A stretch of 38,905 nucleotides of DNA from an uncultured Pseudorhodobacter sp. (GTDB lineage Bacteria; Pseudomonadota; Alphaproteobacteria; Rhodobacterales; Rhodobacteraceae). The notes under the pieces are model-generated. The model searched no databases. It saw nothing but the letters and a program-made list of their open reading frames with translations, and was not told the DNA's origin. The translations under genes were made by a program, and so were the position numbers. Below, piece after piece: positions 17,698 through 26,538 of this stretch; positions within the stretch are counted from its first letter, which is position 1; each line of letters starts with the position of its first letter. The DNA lies in NCBI GenBank assembly GCA_913062925.1, contig CAJXWJ010000032.1, positions 1 through 38,905 on the forward strand. The letters run 5' to 3'.

Positions 17698-19080
17698 ATG
17701 AACCATGACGATCTGAACCATTGGTCAAAACGCGCCGCCGATTGGGCAAGCGACTATCACAGCCACTTGCGCGACCGCCCGGTGCGCGCACCGCTTACCC
17801 CCGGCGCGATTGCCCGCCAATTGCCCGCGCAGCCCCCCGAAGCGGGCGAGCCGATGGAAACCATCTTTGCCGATTTTGCGGCCATCGTGCCTGACGGCAT
17901 GACCCATTGGCAGCACCCGCGCTTTTTCGCCTATTTTCCCGCCAATGCCTCACCCGCCTCGATGTTGGCCGAGCAATTGGCCAATGCGATGGCCGCGCAA
18001 GGCATGCTGTGGCAAACCTCGCCTGCGGTGACAGAAATTGAACAGGTGATGATCCAATGGCTGCGCCAAGCGCTGGGCCTGCCCGAAGGCTTCACCGGCA
18101 CCATTCACGATTCTGCCACCACCACCACGCTGTCGGCCATTCTGACGATGCGCGAGCAGGCAACCGCCTTTGCAAGCAATCTCAGCGGCTTGCAAGCCAG
18201 CCCTCGCCTGCGGTTCTATGCCAGCGCGCAGACCCATTCTTCGGTCGACAAAGCCATTCGGGTGGCGGGCATTGGCCAGGACAATCTGATCAAGATCGAA
18301 ACCGACGCGCAGTTTTCGATGCGGCCCGAGGCGCTAAATTCCGCGATTGCCGCCGATCTGGCGGCGGGCTTTGTGCCTGCGGGGGTGATCTTATGTGCCG
18401 GTGGCACCTCGATTGGCGCGTTTGACCGCATCGGCGATTGCATCGCGGTGGCCAAGCGCTTTGGCCTGCCGGTGCATGTCGATGCGGCTTGGGCGGGGTC
18501 TGCGATGATCTGCCCCGAGTATCGCGGGCTTTGGGCGGGGATCGAGGGCGCTGACTCCATCGTCTTTAACCCGCATAAATGGCTGGGCGTGCAGTTTGAT
18601 TGCGCGGTCCAGTTTCTGCGCGATCCGACGCCGCAGGTGAAAACCCTTGGCCTGCGCCCCAGCTATCTGGAAACCGCCGGGCGCGAAGAGATCGTGAATT
18701 TCAACGAATGGACGGTGCCTTTGGGGCGGCGGTTTCGCGCGCTGAAGCTGTGGTTCACCCTGCGCGCCTATGGGCTAGAGGGGCTGCGCGCCCGCATTCG
18801 CAACCATGTCGCTTGGGCCGAAGAGTCCTGCGCCGATCTGGCCGCCATCGCAGGCGTGCAGATCACCAGTCAGCCCAGCCTGTCGCTGTTCAGCTTTGCG
18901 CTGGAAACCCAAGCCAAGACCGAGGCGCTGCTGGCGCGGATCAACGATGATGGTAGGATCTATCTGACCCAAACCCTGCACGAGGGACGCTATGTCATTC
19001 GCGTGCAGGTGGGTCAGTTTGATTGCACCCGTACGGACGTACAGATGATCGCAAAGGTGGTGGCCGAGCTGATGACCTAA
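17698..19080 (+). CDS. Group II PLP-dependent amino acid decarboxylase (aromatic-L-amino-acid decarboxylase family)
   Basis: Cytoplasmic PLP enzyme of 460 residues. The cofactor Lys is in FNPHKWLG (Lys294). VDAAWAGSA carries the Asp that binds the pyridine nitrogen, and YASAQTHSSVDKA carries the His that stacks on PLP. The N-terminal part has the family-type HPRFFAYFPANASPASMLAE. These are the marks of aromatic-L-amino-acid decarboxylases (tyrosine, tryptophan, DOPA), but substrate choice within the family cannot be read from these motifs. ATG 17698 has GGGAG upstream. It stands alone and converges on the ABC-F gene, overlapping it by four bases. Confidence 0.88.
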   Translation: MNHDDLNHWSKRAADWASDYHSHLRDRPVRAPLTPGAIARQLPAQPPEAGEPMETIFADFAAIVPDGMTHWQHPRFFAYFPANASPASMLAEQLANAMAAQGMLWQTSPAVTEIEQVMIQWLRQALGLPEGFTGTIHDSATTTTLSAILTMREQATAFASNLSGLQASPRLRFYASAQTHSSVDKAIRVAGIGQDNLIKIETDAQFSMRPEALNSAIAADLAAGFVPAGVILCAGGTSIGAFDRIGDCIAVAKRFGLPVHVDAAWAGSAMICPEYRGLWAGIEGADSIVFNPHKWLGVQFDCAVQFLRDPTPQVKTLGLRPSYLETAGREEIVNFNEWTVPLGRRFRALKLWFTLRAYGLEGLRARIRNHVAWAEESCADLAAIAGVQITSQPSLSLFSFALETQAKTEALLARINDDGRIYLTQTLHEGRYVIRVQVGQFDCTRTDVQMIAKVVAELMT

Positions 19081-20882
19081 GCCCGTTCGGCCAGCGCCAT
19101 CCATTCTTCTTCGCAGGCGGCCAATTGCGCTTGGCGTTCGGACAAAGCCTCGCCACCCTTGCGGAACTTCACCGGTTCTTTGGTGAACATCGCAGGATCT
19201 GACAGGAAATCTGACAGCTTGCCAATCTCGGCTTCCAGCTTTTCGATCAGCGCGGGCAAAGCCTCGAGCCGTTTGCGTTCGGTAAAGGTCAAGCCATCGG
19301 CTTTGGCGGCAGGCTTTACAGGATCTGGCGCTTTGCTGCCTTTGACGTTGTCAAAGGTGACAGAGTCCGTCGTCAGCACCCGCTGGGTGACGTAATCCGA
19401 CCAGCCGCCCGGATAGACCGACGCGCGGCCCTTCCCCTCGAGCGCGATGGTGCTGGTGGCAATGCGATCGATGAAATCGCGGTCGTGGCTGACAAGCAAA
19501 ACGGTGCCATCGTATTCGCCCAAGATGTCTTGCAACAGATCCAGCGTCTCGACGTCCAGATCGTTGGTCGGTTCGTCCATGATCAACAGGTTCGACGGCA
19601 GCGCCATCAGCTTGGCCAGCAACAGCCGGGCTTTCTCGCCGCCCGAAAGCGAGCGCACAGGCGCACGAGCTTGACGTTCGTCGAACAAAAAGTCCTTAAG
19701 GTAGCCCACCACATGCTTTGGCACGCCGCGCACCATCACCTGATCTGACGAGCCTGAAACCGCCATCAGCGGATCATTGGTCAGGCTGTCCCAAAGCGTG
19801 GCATTGGGGTCAAGCCGGGCACGGGCTTGGTCAAAGACCGCGATTTCAAGATTGGTGCCAAGCTTGATGCTGCCCGCATCGGGGGCCAGCTCGCCAATCA
19901 GCATTTTCAGCAGCGTGGTTTTGCCGACACCGTTCGGGCCGACAAAGGCCACACGGTCGCCGCGCAACACCCGCAGATCGAAATCCTGCACGATGGTCTT
20001 GTCGCCAAAGATCTTTGCGATCCCTGTCGCCTCGATCACCCGCTTGCCCGATTGCGTGCCCGATTCCAGCTCGAGCGCTGCGGTGCCCTGACGGCGGATC
20101 TGGCTGCCGCGTTCGGCGCGCAGTTCTGCCAAGGCGCGCACGCGGCCTTGGTTGCGCTTGCGCCGTGCCGAGATGCCTTCAACCGCCCATTTCGCCTCGG
20201 CCTTGATCTTGCGGTCCAGCTTGTGGCGGGCGTCGTCTTCTTCGGCCCAAATGGTTTCGCGCCATTCCTCAAAGCCGTCAAAGCCGGATTCGCGGCGGCG
20301 CACTTGGCCGCGGTCGATCCAAAGCGTGGCACGCGTCAGCGCGCGCAAAAACGCGCGGTCGTGGCTGATCAGCACAAAGGCGGTGCGGGTGCCCTTTAAT
20401 TCTTCTTCCAGCCATTCGATGGCTTGGATGTCCAGATGGTTGGTCGGCTCGTCCAACAGCATCAGCTCGGGCGCTTCGGCCATCAGCTTGGCAAGTGCTG
20501 CGCGCCGCCGCTCGCCGCCCGAAGCGGTCGCGACCGGGGTTTCGGGGTTGAACTTCAACCCTTCGGCCACCATTGGCACCTTGTATTCCTCGCCCTCGGG
20601 CAAGCAGCTGGCCGCGTAATCGCCCAAGGTCGCAAAACCCGCCAGATCGGGGTCTTGCTCCATATAGCCGACACTGACGCCGGGAGGCACAACCCGCACG
20701 CCACGGTCTGGTTCAACCAGCCCCGCCATGACCTTCATCAGCGTGGATTTGCCAGAGCCATTACGCCCCACCAAAGCCACCCGATCACCGGGATGAACAA
20801 CGAGATCAAGCTCGTCAAAAACCGGATCGCCGCCAAAGGTCAGCGAGATTCCGGACAACTGAAGGAGGGGTGCGCGTGCCAT
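19077..20882 (-). CDS. uup: ABC-F family ATPase, Uup-like
   Basis: Soluble twin-ATPase of 601 residues without membrane segments. The first nucleotide domain has GRNGSGKST (about 38-46), a variant signature ATASGGERRR and LLDEPTNHLD. A charged linker (about 215-270) follows. The second domain has GPNGVGKTT, SLSGGEKARLLLAKL and IMDEPTNDLD. The C-terminus (about 525-600) is a basic coiled coil, as in Uup, which binds branched DNA or ribosomes. ABC-F proteins act at the ribosome or on DNA rather than in transport. It lies 31 bases downstream of the olsB-like gene, but no clear Shine-Dalgarno precedes ATG 20882. Confidence 0.9.
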   Translation of the reverse strand: MARAPLLQLSGISLTFGGDPVFDELDLVVHPGDRVALVGRNGSGKSTLMKVMAGLVEPDRGVRVVPPGVSVGYMEQDPDLAGFATLGDYAASCLPEGEEYKVPMVAEGLKFNPETPVATASGGERRRAALAKLMAEAPELMLLDEPTNHLDIQAIEWLEEELKGTRTAFVLISHDRAFLRALTRATLWIDRGQVRRRESGFDGFEEWRETIWAEEDDARHKLDRKIKAEAKWAVEGISARRKRNQGRVRALAELRAERGSQIRRQGTAALELESGTQSGKRVIEATGIAKIFGDKTIVQDFDLRVLRGDRVAFVGPNGVGKTTLLKMLIGELAPDAGSIKLGTNLEIAVFDQARARLDPNATLWDSLTNDPLMAVSGSSDQVMVRGVPKHVVGYLKDFLFDERQARAPVRSLSGGEKARLLLAKLMALPSNLLIMDEPTNDLDVETLDLLQDILGEYDGTVLLVSHDRDFIDRIATSTIALEGKGRASVYPGGWSDYVTQRVLTTDSVTFDNVKGSKAPDPVKPAAKADGLTFTERKRLEALPALIEKLEAEIGKLSDFLSDPAMFTKEPVKFRKGGEALSERQAQLAACEEEWMALAERA

Positions 20883-20913
20883 GGCGGTCAGCTAGTCGGA
20901 ACCAAAGCCCGCG

Positions 20914-21684
20914 TCAATCACCAGATCGGGCAATTTCGCGCAAAGCCCGCGCGCGGGCGGGGGGAATCGACGCAATTTCGACGGCGGTAAAGACATGCAG
21001 CGTGTCCAGATCCCGATCCAGCACCGCGTGATCGCTGACCCAGCCCCCCAGCGTAAGATAGCTGCGCAGCAAAAGTGGCATCTGCGCCAGCCCTGCCCGC
21101 AGATCCAGCACCTGATCGCTGCGGCCTTCGGCAAAGCGCACCTGCTCTACGGCCAGCGGCTTGGGCAGCCAGTCTTGTGGGCCGATGTGACGCGCGGCCA
21201 AAAGCGCAAGCGCCGCGCGGTGGCGTGCCTCCTCGGCGCCCAAAAACGAAGTGCAGCCGAACAGCAGCCCCACCCCTGCCGCATCCACCAGCCGCGTGAT
21301 TGCCGCCCAAGCCAAGCGCAGGATGTCAGGATCATGCCACTTTGGATGCAGCGCAAAGCGCCCCAGTTCCAGCACAGGCGCGCCAAACTGCGCAAGCGGA
21401 GCAAGATTATAGCTTTGCGCCGAATAGCTTTGCCCAATCTGGTCGGCCTGCAACAGCATCCCTCGAAAGCAAGCAACGATCTGGCCGCTTTCCCGCTCGT
21501 GCAGCGACAGGTGCAGACAATCGGCATCAAAGCCATCGCGGTCCTCGCCCTGACCTGCGCGAAAGCACTCAAGCCGCAGCGGCAGCGTGGAGGCAAGTCC
21601 CGCTGCCCCAAAGCCAGCCTCGACACGGTACTTGCCCCTTGTCAGCGGAAACTCTGCCGCAAGAGCCCGCGCGCGCGCCTGCAT
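20914..21684 (-). CDS. olsB: OlsB-type acyl-ACP N-acyltransferase (ornithine lipid synthesis)
   Basis: Protein of 256 residues in the acetyltransferase-fold hemolysin/OlsB family, which transfers a 3-hydroxyacyl chain from ACP to ornithine, giving lyso-ornithine lipid. Marks are LECFRAGQGEDRDGFDADC (the family R-x-x-x-F-x-x-D loop), VLELGRFALHP near residue 115, and FGCTSFLGAE. The C-terminal part after about 190 is less conserved. It starts at ATG 21684, with a GTG immediately before that overlaps the bamE stop. No olsA acyltransferase is adjacent, so the second step would be encoded elsewhere. The exact acceptor is inferred. Confidence 0.72.
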   Translation of the reverse strand: MQARARALAAEFPLTRGKYRVEAGFGAAGLASTLPLRLECFRAGQGEDRDGFDADCLHLSLHERESGQIVACFRGMLLQADQIGQSYSAQSYNLAPLAQFGAPVLELGRFALHPKWHDPDILRLAWAAITRLVDAAGVGLLFGCTSFLGAEEARHRAALALLAARHIGPQDWLPKPLAVEQVRFAEGRSDQVLDLRAGLAQMPLLLRSYLTLGGWVSDHAVLDRDLDTLHVFTAVEIASIPPARARALREIARSGD

Positions 21685-21686
21685 CA

Positions 21687-22169
21687 CTATTTGAACAACT
21701 GTCCCGCACCGATGCCGCCGATATTGCCAAACATCTGCGCAAGGAAGCCTTTGGACTGCACGCTGTCGCCCGTCACCCGGCGCGAGATCGGCACGATGCG
21801 ACCCTGCTCGAGGCCAAAGCGTTCGACATTGCTGACCACGCCCTGCGCATCAAAGCTGACCGCCACAACCTCGCGCTGCTCTTCTTTTGGCGCATAGGGG
21901 CCCAGATTTTTCCAAGTGCTTTGCACATAATACCAAGCTTGGTCGTTCAACAGACCCGAGGCAGAGGGCCGGCCAATCGCAGTGGCTACGGTTTCGCGGC
22001 TGTCTTTGCCCACTGTCACCAAGGCCAATTCCTGATCCGAAGGCACATAGCCATGTGATCGAACGATCGGCGTGCAGGCGGCAAACAGCGCCATGGCGGC
22101 GATGGCCACAAGCCCCTGCCCCCACGATCTTGCCACTTTGCCACTTATCGTCTTGTCAGTTCGCGCCAT
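21687..22169 (-). CDS. bamE: Outer membrane protein assembly lipoprotein BamE (OmlA/SmpA)
   Basis: Lipoprotein of 160 residues. A basic N-terminus and hydrophobic stretch end in FAAC with the lipidated Cys32, followed by the BamE fold with the family GKDSRETVATAIGRPS and WYYVQSTW. It would be sorted to the inner face of the outer membrane, where it supports BamA and BamD in beta-barrel insertion. The start at 22169 is supported by GAGGGCGGA just upstream; the frame is open to 22313. It heads a bamE-olsB-uup run and is divergent from the DUF177 gene. Confidence 0.88.
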   Translation of the reverse strand: MARTDKTISGKVARSWGQGLVAIAAMALFAACTPIVRSHGYVPSDQELALVTVGKDSRETVATAIGRPSASGLLNDQAWYYVQSTWKNLGPYAPKEEQREVVAVSFDAQGVVSNVERFGLEQGRIVPISRRVTGDSVQSKGFLAQMFGNIGGIGAGQLFK

Positions 22170-22387
22170 TCCGCCCTCACCCTCACTGCCTTGTCCCGAT
22201 TTACCCCGCGCGCGCCCTTGCACCAAGTCAATTCGACAAGTATTCCAGAAATCCTGCACCGTTTTGGTCAAAGCTTCGGCTTTTGGCTTACAGAAGGACG
22301 CAGACCTGTTCAAGAATGGAACGCCGTGATGGGCAAAGAAGCGATCCGCTTTGTCACCCTCAGGGCCGCAAACCCCGAAAGTACCCG

Positions 22388-22939
22388 ATGAGCGCTTCTT
22401 CGACCCTTCCTAGCCAAAGCTACCGCTCGGCGCTGGTCTCTGGCCGCAAAACCCTGCGTTTCACCTTTGCGCCCGACGCCGCCGCCCGCGCGGTCATCGC
22501 CCAAGCGCTGGGCCTGCTGGAGCTGCCAGAGTTCGTCTTCAAGGGCGAATTGGCGCCGCTGGGGCGGGCAGATGTGGTGTTGCGCGCCGATCTAAGCGCG
22601 CTTGTGGTGCAGGCCTGCTCGATCTCGCTGGCTCCGGTGCGCAGCAAAGTCGCTGACAGCACCGAGGTGCGCTATCAGTTTGATTACGTCGAACCCGCCG
22701 CTGACGAGCTGGAAATCCCCGCCGATGACAGCGAACCCATGCCTGAAAGCATCGACGTTGCCGCCATTGGCATCGAGGCGCTTGCGCTTGCGCTGCCGCT
22801 TTACCCCCGCGCGCGCGGCGCCGAATTTGCCGAGGCGGTCTTTGCAGCCCCCGGCGTGGCCCCGCTGAAATCCGAAGATCTGAAGCCTTTTGCAGGTCTG
22901 GCTGCTTTGGCAGATAAGCTAAAAAAGCCAGAGGTTTAG
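22388..22939 (+). CDS. DUF177 (YceD) family protein
   Basis: Protein of 183 residues of the YceD/DUF177 family, which in most bacteria precedes rpmF. The role of the family is unclear; in plants and E. coli it has been linked to 23S rRNA metabolism. Visible landmarks are VLRADLSALVVQACSISLAPVRSKV, holding the conserved Cys of the family, and an acidic middle (PADDSEPMPESID). The next gene is rpmF, 173 bases on, which supports the assignment. ATG 22388 has only a weak ribosome site. Confidence 0.85.
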   Translation: MSASSTLPSQSYRSALVSGRKTLRFTFAPDAAARAVIAQALGLLELPEFVFKGELAPLGRADVVLRADLSALVVQACSISLAPVRSKVADSTEVRYQFDYVEPAADELEIPADDSEPMPESIDVAAIGIEALALALPLYPRARGAEFAEAVFAAPGVAPLKSEDLKPFAGLAALADKLKKPEV

Positions 22940-22980
22940 GCGGCTTGAGGCCGGTTATGAATTTAGCTGACGAAAAGGGG

Positions 22981-23008
22981 TTGCACCGCGCTCAAATCTG
23001 GCTATGTT
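22981..23008 (+). promoter_or_regulatory. Candidate sigma-70 promoter for rpmF-plsX-fabH
   Basis: TTGCAC (22981-22986), a 16-base spacer and TATGTT (23003-23008) lie about 105 bases upstream of rpmF. A small GGGG-CTTGT-CCCC hairpin (23081-23093) sits in the leader. Confidence 0.45.
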
Positions 23009-23112
23009 CCGCGCCTCATTGAGGGCTTTGTAACGCAGGGATGACTTGCCGCAGAAAGCGCTGAAAATAAAGTAAAATCCGGGGCTTGTCCCCCACTATC
23101 CGAGGTCGAGAC

Positions 23113-23316
23113 ATGGCTGTCCCGCAGAACCGCACCACCAAGTCCCGCCGTAACATGCGTCGTTCGCACGACGCTCTGGTTGCCGGCAACCCGCAAGATT
23201 GTTCAAACTGCGGCGAACAAAAGCGCCCGCACCATGTATGCCCGTCTTGCGGTCATTATGATGCGCGCGAAGTTGTCGCCACCAAAGCAGTCGAAGTTGA
23301 CGAGGACGCGGCGTAA
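23113..23316 (+). CDS. rpmF: 50S ribosomal protein L32
   Basis: Basic large-subunit protein of 67 residues starting [20 protein letters not shown]. The zinc-ribbon cysteines are all present (Cys30, Cys33, Cys43, Cys46), so this is the zinc-binding (C+) form. The acidic tail VEVDEDAA is a lineage-type extension. The ATG at 23113 follows a GAGG-like site. It lies between the DUF177 gene and plsX in the widespread rpmF-plsX-fabH order. Confidence 0.97.
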   Translation: MAVPQNRTTKSRRNMRRSHDALVAGNPQDCSNCGEQKRPHHVCPSCGHYDAREVVATKAVEVDEDAA

Positions 23317-23339
23317 GCCGCTCCTATCGCTGCTAGCCC

Positions 23340-24449
23340 ATGGCATCCGGACCTGCACATCAGACCGAAGCCAGCGCGCAGCGCATCGTCATTTCTGTTG
23401 ATGCGATGGGATCAGATCGCGGACCGGTGGCCATTGTCGCCGGTCTTGCGCTTTGTGCAACGTCATTGCCGAATGCAGACTTCATCTTGCACGGAGACGA
23501 GGCGCAGCTTGCGGCCTTGCTTTCTAGGCATGCCGGCCTGTCGCAGCGCGTAACGCTGCGCCATGCGCCGCGTGTGGTCACCATGCAGGATAAGCCCAGC
23601 CAGGTCATGCGACACGGCGAAGGCACCTCGATGTGGTCAACAATCGAAAGCGTCAAGCAGGGCGAGGCCACGGTTGCGGTTTCTTGTGGCAACACTGGCG
23701 CTTTGATGGCTGTGGCAATGATCCGGCTGCGCAAGCTTCCGGGCGTCAATCGGCCTGCCATCGCCTGTCTTTGGCCGTCACGCAATCCGGGTGGCTTTAA
23801 TGTCATGCTGGATGTTGGCGCCGATATCAAAGCTGAAGCCGCCGATTTGCTGCAATATGCGGCGATGGGGGCCTCTTATGCCCGCAACGGTCTGAACCTG
23901 AAGCGTCCGCGCGTCGGGCTTTTGAACGTGGGCACCGAAGAGCATAAGGGCCGCGCCGAGCTAAAAGAGGCGCATGAGCAGATGAGCCTGCACTGCGCTG
24001 ACAGCGATTATGATTACATCGGCTTTGTCGAGGGCGGCGATCTGCCCTCGGACCGTGTGGATGTGATCGTCACCGACGGGTTTACCGGCAATATCGCGCT
24101 GAAAACTGGCGAAGGCACCGCAAAGCTTATCTCGGATTTCCTGCGCGAAGCGCTTGGGTCAAGCCTGTTGTCAAAGCTTGGCGCGCTTTTGGCGCTGAAA
24201 TCGCTGCGGCGGTTGCAGCAACGCATCGACCCACGCCGCGTCAATGGCGGGGTATTTTTGGGGCTGAACGGCACAGTGATCAAATCGCATGGCGCAGCAG
24301 ACGCCACCGGCGTTGCAGCAGCCATCACGCTTGCGCATCAATTGTCGGGGGCGGGCTTTGTAGACCGGCTTGCGGCGCGGGTTGCATCTGCGGGGCTCTC
24401 GCGGCAGGATGCCGACCTATCAGGGCCGGAGGCAAAAGCCAGCGAATGA
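23340..24449 (+). CDS. plsX: Phosphate acyltransferase PlsX
   Basis: Makes acyl-phosphate from acyl-ACP for phospholipid synthesis, working with PlsY in the membrane. It is 369 residues, slightly longer than usual because of a 15-residue polar N-terminus before IVISVDAMGSDRGP. GNTGALMAVAMIRL and DGFTGNIALKTGEG are family motifs. No Shine-Dalgarno is visible before ATG 23340, so the start is uncertain. Its stop overlaps the fabH start (ATGA). With FabH it links fatty acid initiation to phospholipid synthesis. Confidence 0.95.
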   Translation: MASGPAHQTEASAQRIVISVDAMGSDRGPVAIVAGLALCATSLPNADFILHGDEAQLAALLSRHAGLSQRVTLRHAPRVVTMQDKPSQVMRHGEGTSMWSTIESVKQGEATVAVSCGNTGALMAVAMIRLRKLPGVNRPAIACLWPSRNPGGFNVMLDVGADIKAEAADLLQYAAMGASYARNGLNLKRPRVGLLNVGTEEHKGRAELKEAHEQMSLHCADSDYDYIGFVEGGDLPSDRVDVIVTDGFTGNIALKTGEGTAKLISDFLREALGSSLLSKLGALLALKSLRRLQQRIDPRRVNGGVFLGLNGTVIKSHGAADATGVAAAITLAHQLSGAGFVDRLAARVASAGLSRQDADLSGPEAKASE

Positions 24450-25417
24450 CAATACGCGCCGTTGTAAAAGGCGTTGGGCATTATTTGCCTGACCGTGTGG
24501 TTGCCAATGCCGATCTGGAAGGCCTGGTCGATACCACGGATGCCTGGATCAAGACCCGTTCAGGGATCGAGCGGCGGCACTACGCCGCTGAAGGCCAGAC
24601 CACCTCCGATCTGGGCACCCGCGCCGCTTTGGCCGCGCTGGCCGATGCCGGACTTTTGCCCGATGATTTGGATGCGATTATCGTTGCCACCTCGACTGCC
24701 GATCTGACCTTTCCTTCGGCTGCCACGATGATTCAGGGCGCTTTGGGAATGACGCAGGGCTTTGCCTTTGATGTGCAAGCGGTTTGCGCCGGCTTTGTCT
24801 ATGCGCTGACCACGGCCAATGCGCTGATCCTCTCGGGTCAGGCGAAAACCGTGATGGTGATCGGGGCGGAAACCTTTTCGCGGTTGATGGATTGGAGCGA
24901 CCGCAGCACCTGCGTGTTGTTTGGCGATGGCGCAGGAGCTTTGGTGCTGGCAGCCGAGACCGGTCTGGGCAGCACTGCCGATCGCGGCATCTTATCGACC
25001 GATCTGCATTCGGACGGCCGCTTTCGCGATTTGCTATATGTCGACGGCGGCACTTCGACCGGCAGCACCGGCCATCTGCGGATGGAGGGCAAAGAGGTCT
25101 TCCGCCATGCGGTCGAAAAGCTGGCCGAAACTGCCCATGCCGCTTTGGAAAAGGTGGGGCTGACCAGCGAAGACGTCGATTGGATCGTGCCACATCAGGC
25201 CAATATCCGCATCATCGAGGCCACTGCCAAACGCATGCAAGTTGGCATGGACCGCGTGGTGGTAACGGTGCAGGATCACGGCAATACCTCGGCGGCATCG
25301 ATTCCCCTTGCACTCTCGGTTGGTAAGGCGCGCGGGCAGATAAAGCCCGGCGATTTGCTTGTCACCGAGGCAATTGGCGGCGGTTTGGCTTGGGGTTCGG
25401 TGGTTTTACGCTGGTAA
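24446..25417 (+). CDS. fabH: 3-oxoacyl-[acyl-carrier-protein] synthase III
   Basis: Catalyses the first condensation of type II fatty acid synthesis, acetyl-CoA with malonyl-ACP. It is 323 residues. The catalytic triad is in place: Cys114 in QAVCAGFVYA, His250 in VPHQANIRI and Asn280 in DHGNTSAAS. It is translationally coupled to plsX by a four-base overlap. A promoter for ihfA follows its end after about 45 bases. Confidence 0.96.
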   Translation: MTIRAVVKGVGHYLPDRVVANADLEGLVDTTDAWIKTRSGIERRHYAAEGQTTSDLGTRAALAALADAGLLPDDLDAIIVATSTADLTFPSAATMIQGALGMTQGFAFDVQAVCAGFVYALTTANALILSGQAKTVMVIGAETFSRLMDWSDRSTCVLFGDGAGALVLAAETGLGSTADRGILSTDLHSDGRFRDLLYVDGGTSTGSTGHLRMEGKEVFRHAVEKLAETAHAALEKVGLTSEDVDWIVPHQANIRIIEATAKRMQVGMDRVVVTVQDHGNTSAASIPLALSVGKARGQIKPGDLLVTEAIGGGLAWGSVVLRW

Positions 25418-25461
25418 GCGCAGAAAATCGGCTTGGAACAACGTCTTGCAAGCCGTTGTGG

Positions 25462-25490
25462 TTGACAGAGTTTTTTAACGCGCGCATGAT
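25462..25490 (+). promoter_or_regulatory. Candidate sigma-70 promoter for ihfA-merR
   Basis: TTGACA (25462-25467, a full -35 consensus), a 17-base spacer and CATGAT (25485-25490) lie about 25 bases upstream of ihfA. An imperfect hairpin ACAACG...CGTTGT (25438-25459) lies just upstream and may be the end of the fabH transcript. Confidence 0.5.
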
Positions 25491-25517
25491 TTTGCTGTAA
25501 CAACCCGGGGGGGTATG

Positions 25518-25820
25518 ATGAGCGAGAAGACTCTGACGCGTATGGATCTCAGTGAAGCTGTGTTCCGTGAAGTGGGACTAAGCCGCAACGAATCGTCTGA
25601 TCTGGTTGAATCGGTGCTTCAGCATGTCTCGGATGCTTTGGCAGGTGGTGATACTGTCAAGATTTCGTCCTTTGGCACCTTTTCTGTGCGCGACAAGACC
25701 GCCCGCGTCGGGCGCAACCCGAAAACCGGCGACGAGGTGCCAATCTCGCCGCGCCGCGTGCTGACCTTCCGGCCTTCGCATCTGATGAAAGACCGTGTCG
25801 CAGCCGGCAAAAAACGCTGA
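25518..25820 (+). CDS. ihfA: Integration host factor subunit alpha
   Basis: DNA-bending protein of 100 residues in the HU/IHF family. The N-terminal helices ([18 protein letters not shown]) are followed by the [10 protein letters not shown] beta strands and the DNA-intercalating arm [11 protein letters not shown]. It would pair with IhfB, encoded elsewhere. Two ATG codons (25515 and 25518) follow a run of G bases; 25518 gives the usual [11 protein letters not shown]. It is followed by merR after 11 bases, forming a two-gene unit. Confidence 0.93.
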   Translation: MSEKTLTRMDLSEAVFREVGLSRNESSDLVESVLQHVSDALAGGDTVKISSFGTFSVRDKTARVGRNPKTGDEVPISPRRVLTFRPSHLMKDRVAAGKKR

Positions 25821-25831
25821 CGAGCGCGCGG

Positions 25832-26482
25832 ATGGACAAGTCGCCGGACGCCTTCCGCACAATCTCTGAGGTTGCTGAAACGCTTGAAACCCCAGCCCAT
25901 GTGCTGCGGTTTTGGGAAAGCCGTTTTCCGCAGATCCGGCCAGTGAAACGCGCAGGCGGCAGGCGCTATTACCGCCCTGCTGATGTTGCTTTGCTCACAG
26001 GCATTAAGCATCTGCTGCATGATGCGGGGCTGACCATCCGCGGCGTGCAGAAAATTCTGCGCGAACAGGGCGTGCGCCATGTCGCAAGCCTGTCTGGGCA
26101 AGACTATGTCGAGGGTTCGGAATTGGACGACGAAGCCGCTTTGGAAGCCGCACTTACGCTGAACTTTGGCCCGCCTGCACAAGAAGAGATCGCCCCTGAA
26201 CAGGCCGCCAGCGCCACAGTGGTTGCCTTGCAGACCGCGCTGCGCCGCGCCGAGCCTGCGCCGGTGGCGCAAGATCTGTTTGCCAATCTGCCACCCCAGC
26301 CAGAGCGTCACGATTCGGCAGCGCTTGCCGCACAAGCACAATTGCCGCTGCTGGCGCGTCTGCGTGCCCTGCCCCCACATGCGCTGGCGCAATCGGATTT
26401 GGCAGCAGAGTTGCACCTGCGCCTGCAAAACCTGCATCTGCGTTTGCAGGCTGGCCTTGATCAAGCTGTATCGTCGCGTTGA
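25832..26482 (+). CDS. MerR-family transcriptional regulator
   Basis: DNA-binding protein of 216 residues. The N-terminal winged HTH (about 8-75) shows [15 protein letters not shown] and [11 protein letters not shown], typical of the MerR-like group without metal-binding cysteines. The rest, from about 110, is Ala/Gln/Leu-rich and probably a coiled coil or effector region. It sits 11 bases after ihfA, a conserved pairing in Rhodobacterales that suggests a common role, but no target can be named. It ends shortly before the tRNA-Pro promoter. Confidence 0.88.
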   Translation: MDKSPDAFRTISEVAETLETPAHVLRFWESRFPQIRPVKRAGGRRYYRPADVALLTGIKHLLHDAGLTIRGVQKILREQGVRHVASLSGQDYVEGSELDDEAALEAALTLNFGPPAQEEIAPEQAASATVVALQTALRRAEPAPVAQDLFANLPPQPERHDSAALAAQAQLPLLARLRALPPHALAQSDLAAELHLRLQNLHLRLQAGLDQAVSSR

Positions 26483-26500
26483 TCGCTTGCGCTTTCTGGC

Positions 26501-26528
26501 TTGCCCCCGCGTGGAATATTGGTATGAA
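26501..26528 (+). promoter_or_regulatory. Candidate promoter for tRNA-Pro
   Basis: TTGCCC (26501-26506), a 16-base spacer and TATGAA (26523-26528) end 10 bases before the tRNA, the usual spacing for a tRNA promoter. Confidence 0.4.
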
Positions 26529-26538
26529 GACGCCGTGT

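Noticed and set aside
22170-22387. AAAGC-TTCG-GCTTT mini-hairpin (22270-22283) between bamE and the DUF177 gene as a terminator
   Set aside because: It lies between divergent genes where no transcript should end, and the stem is only five bases.
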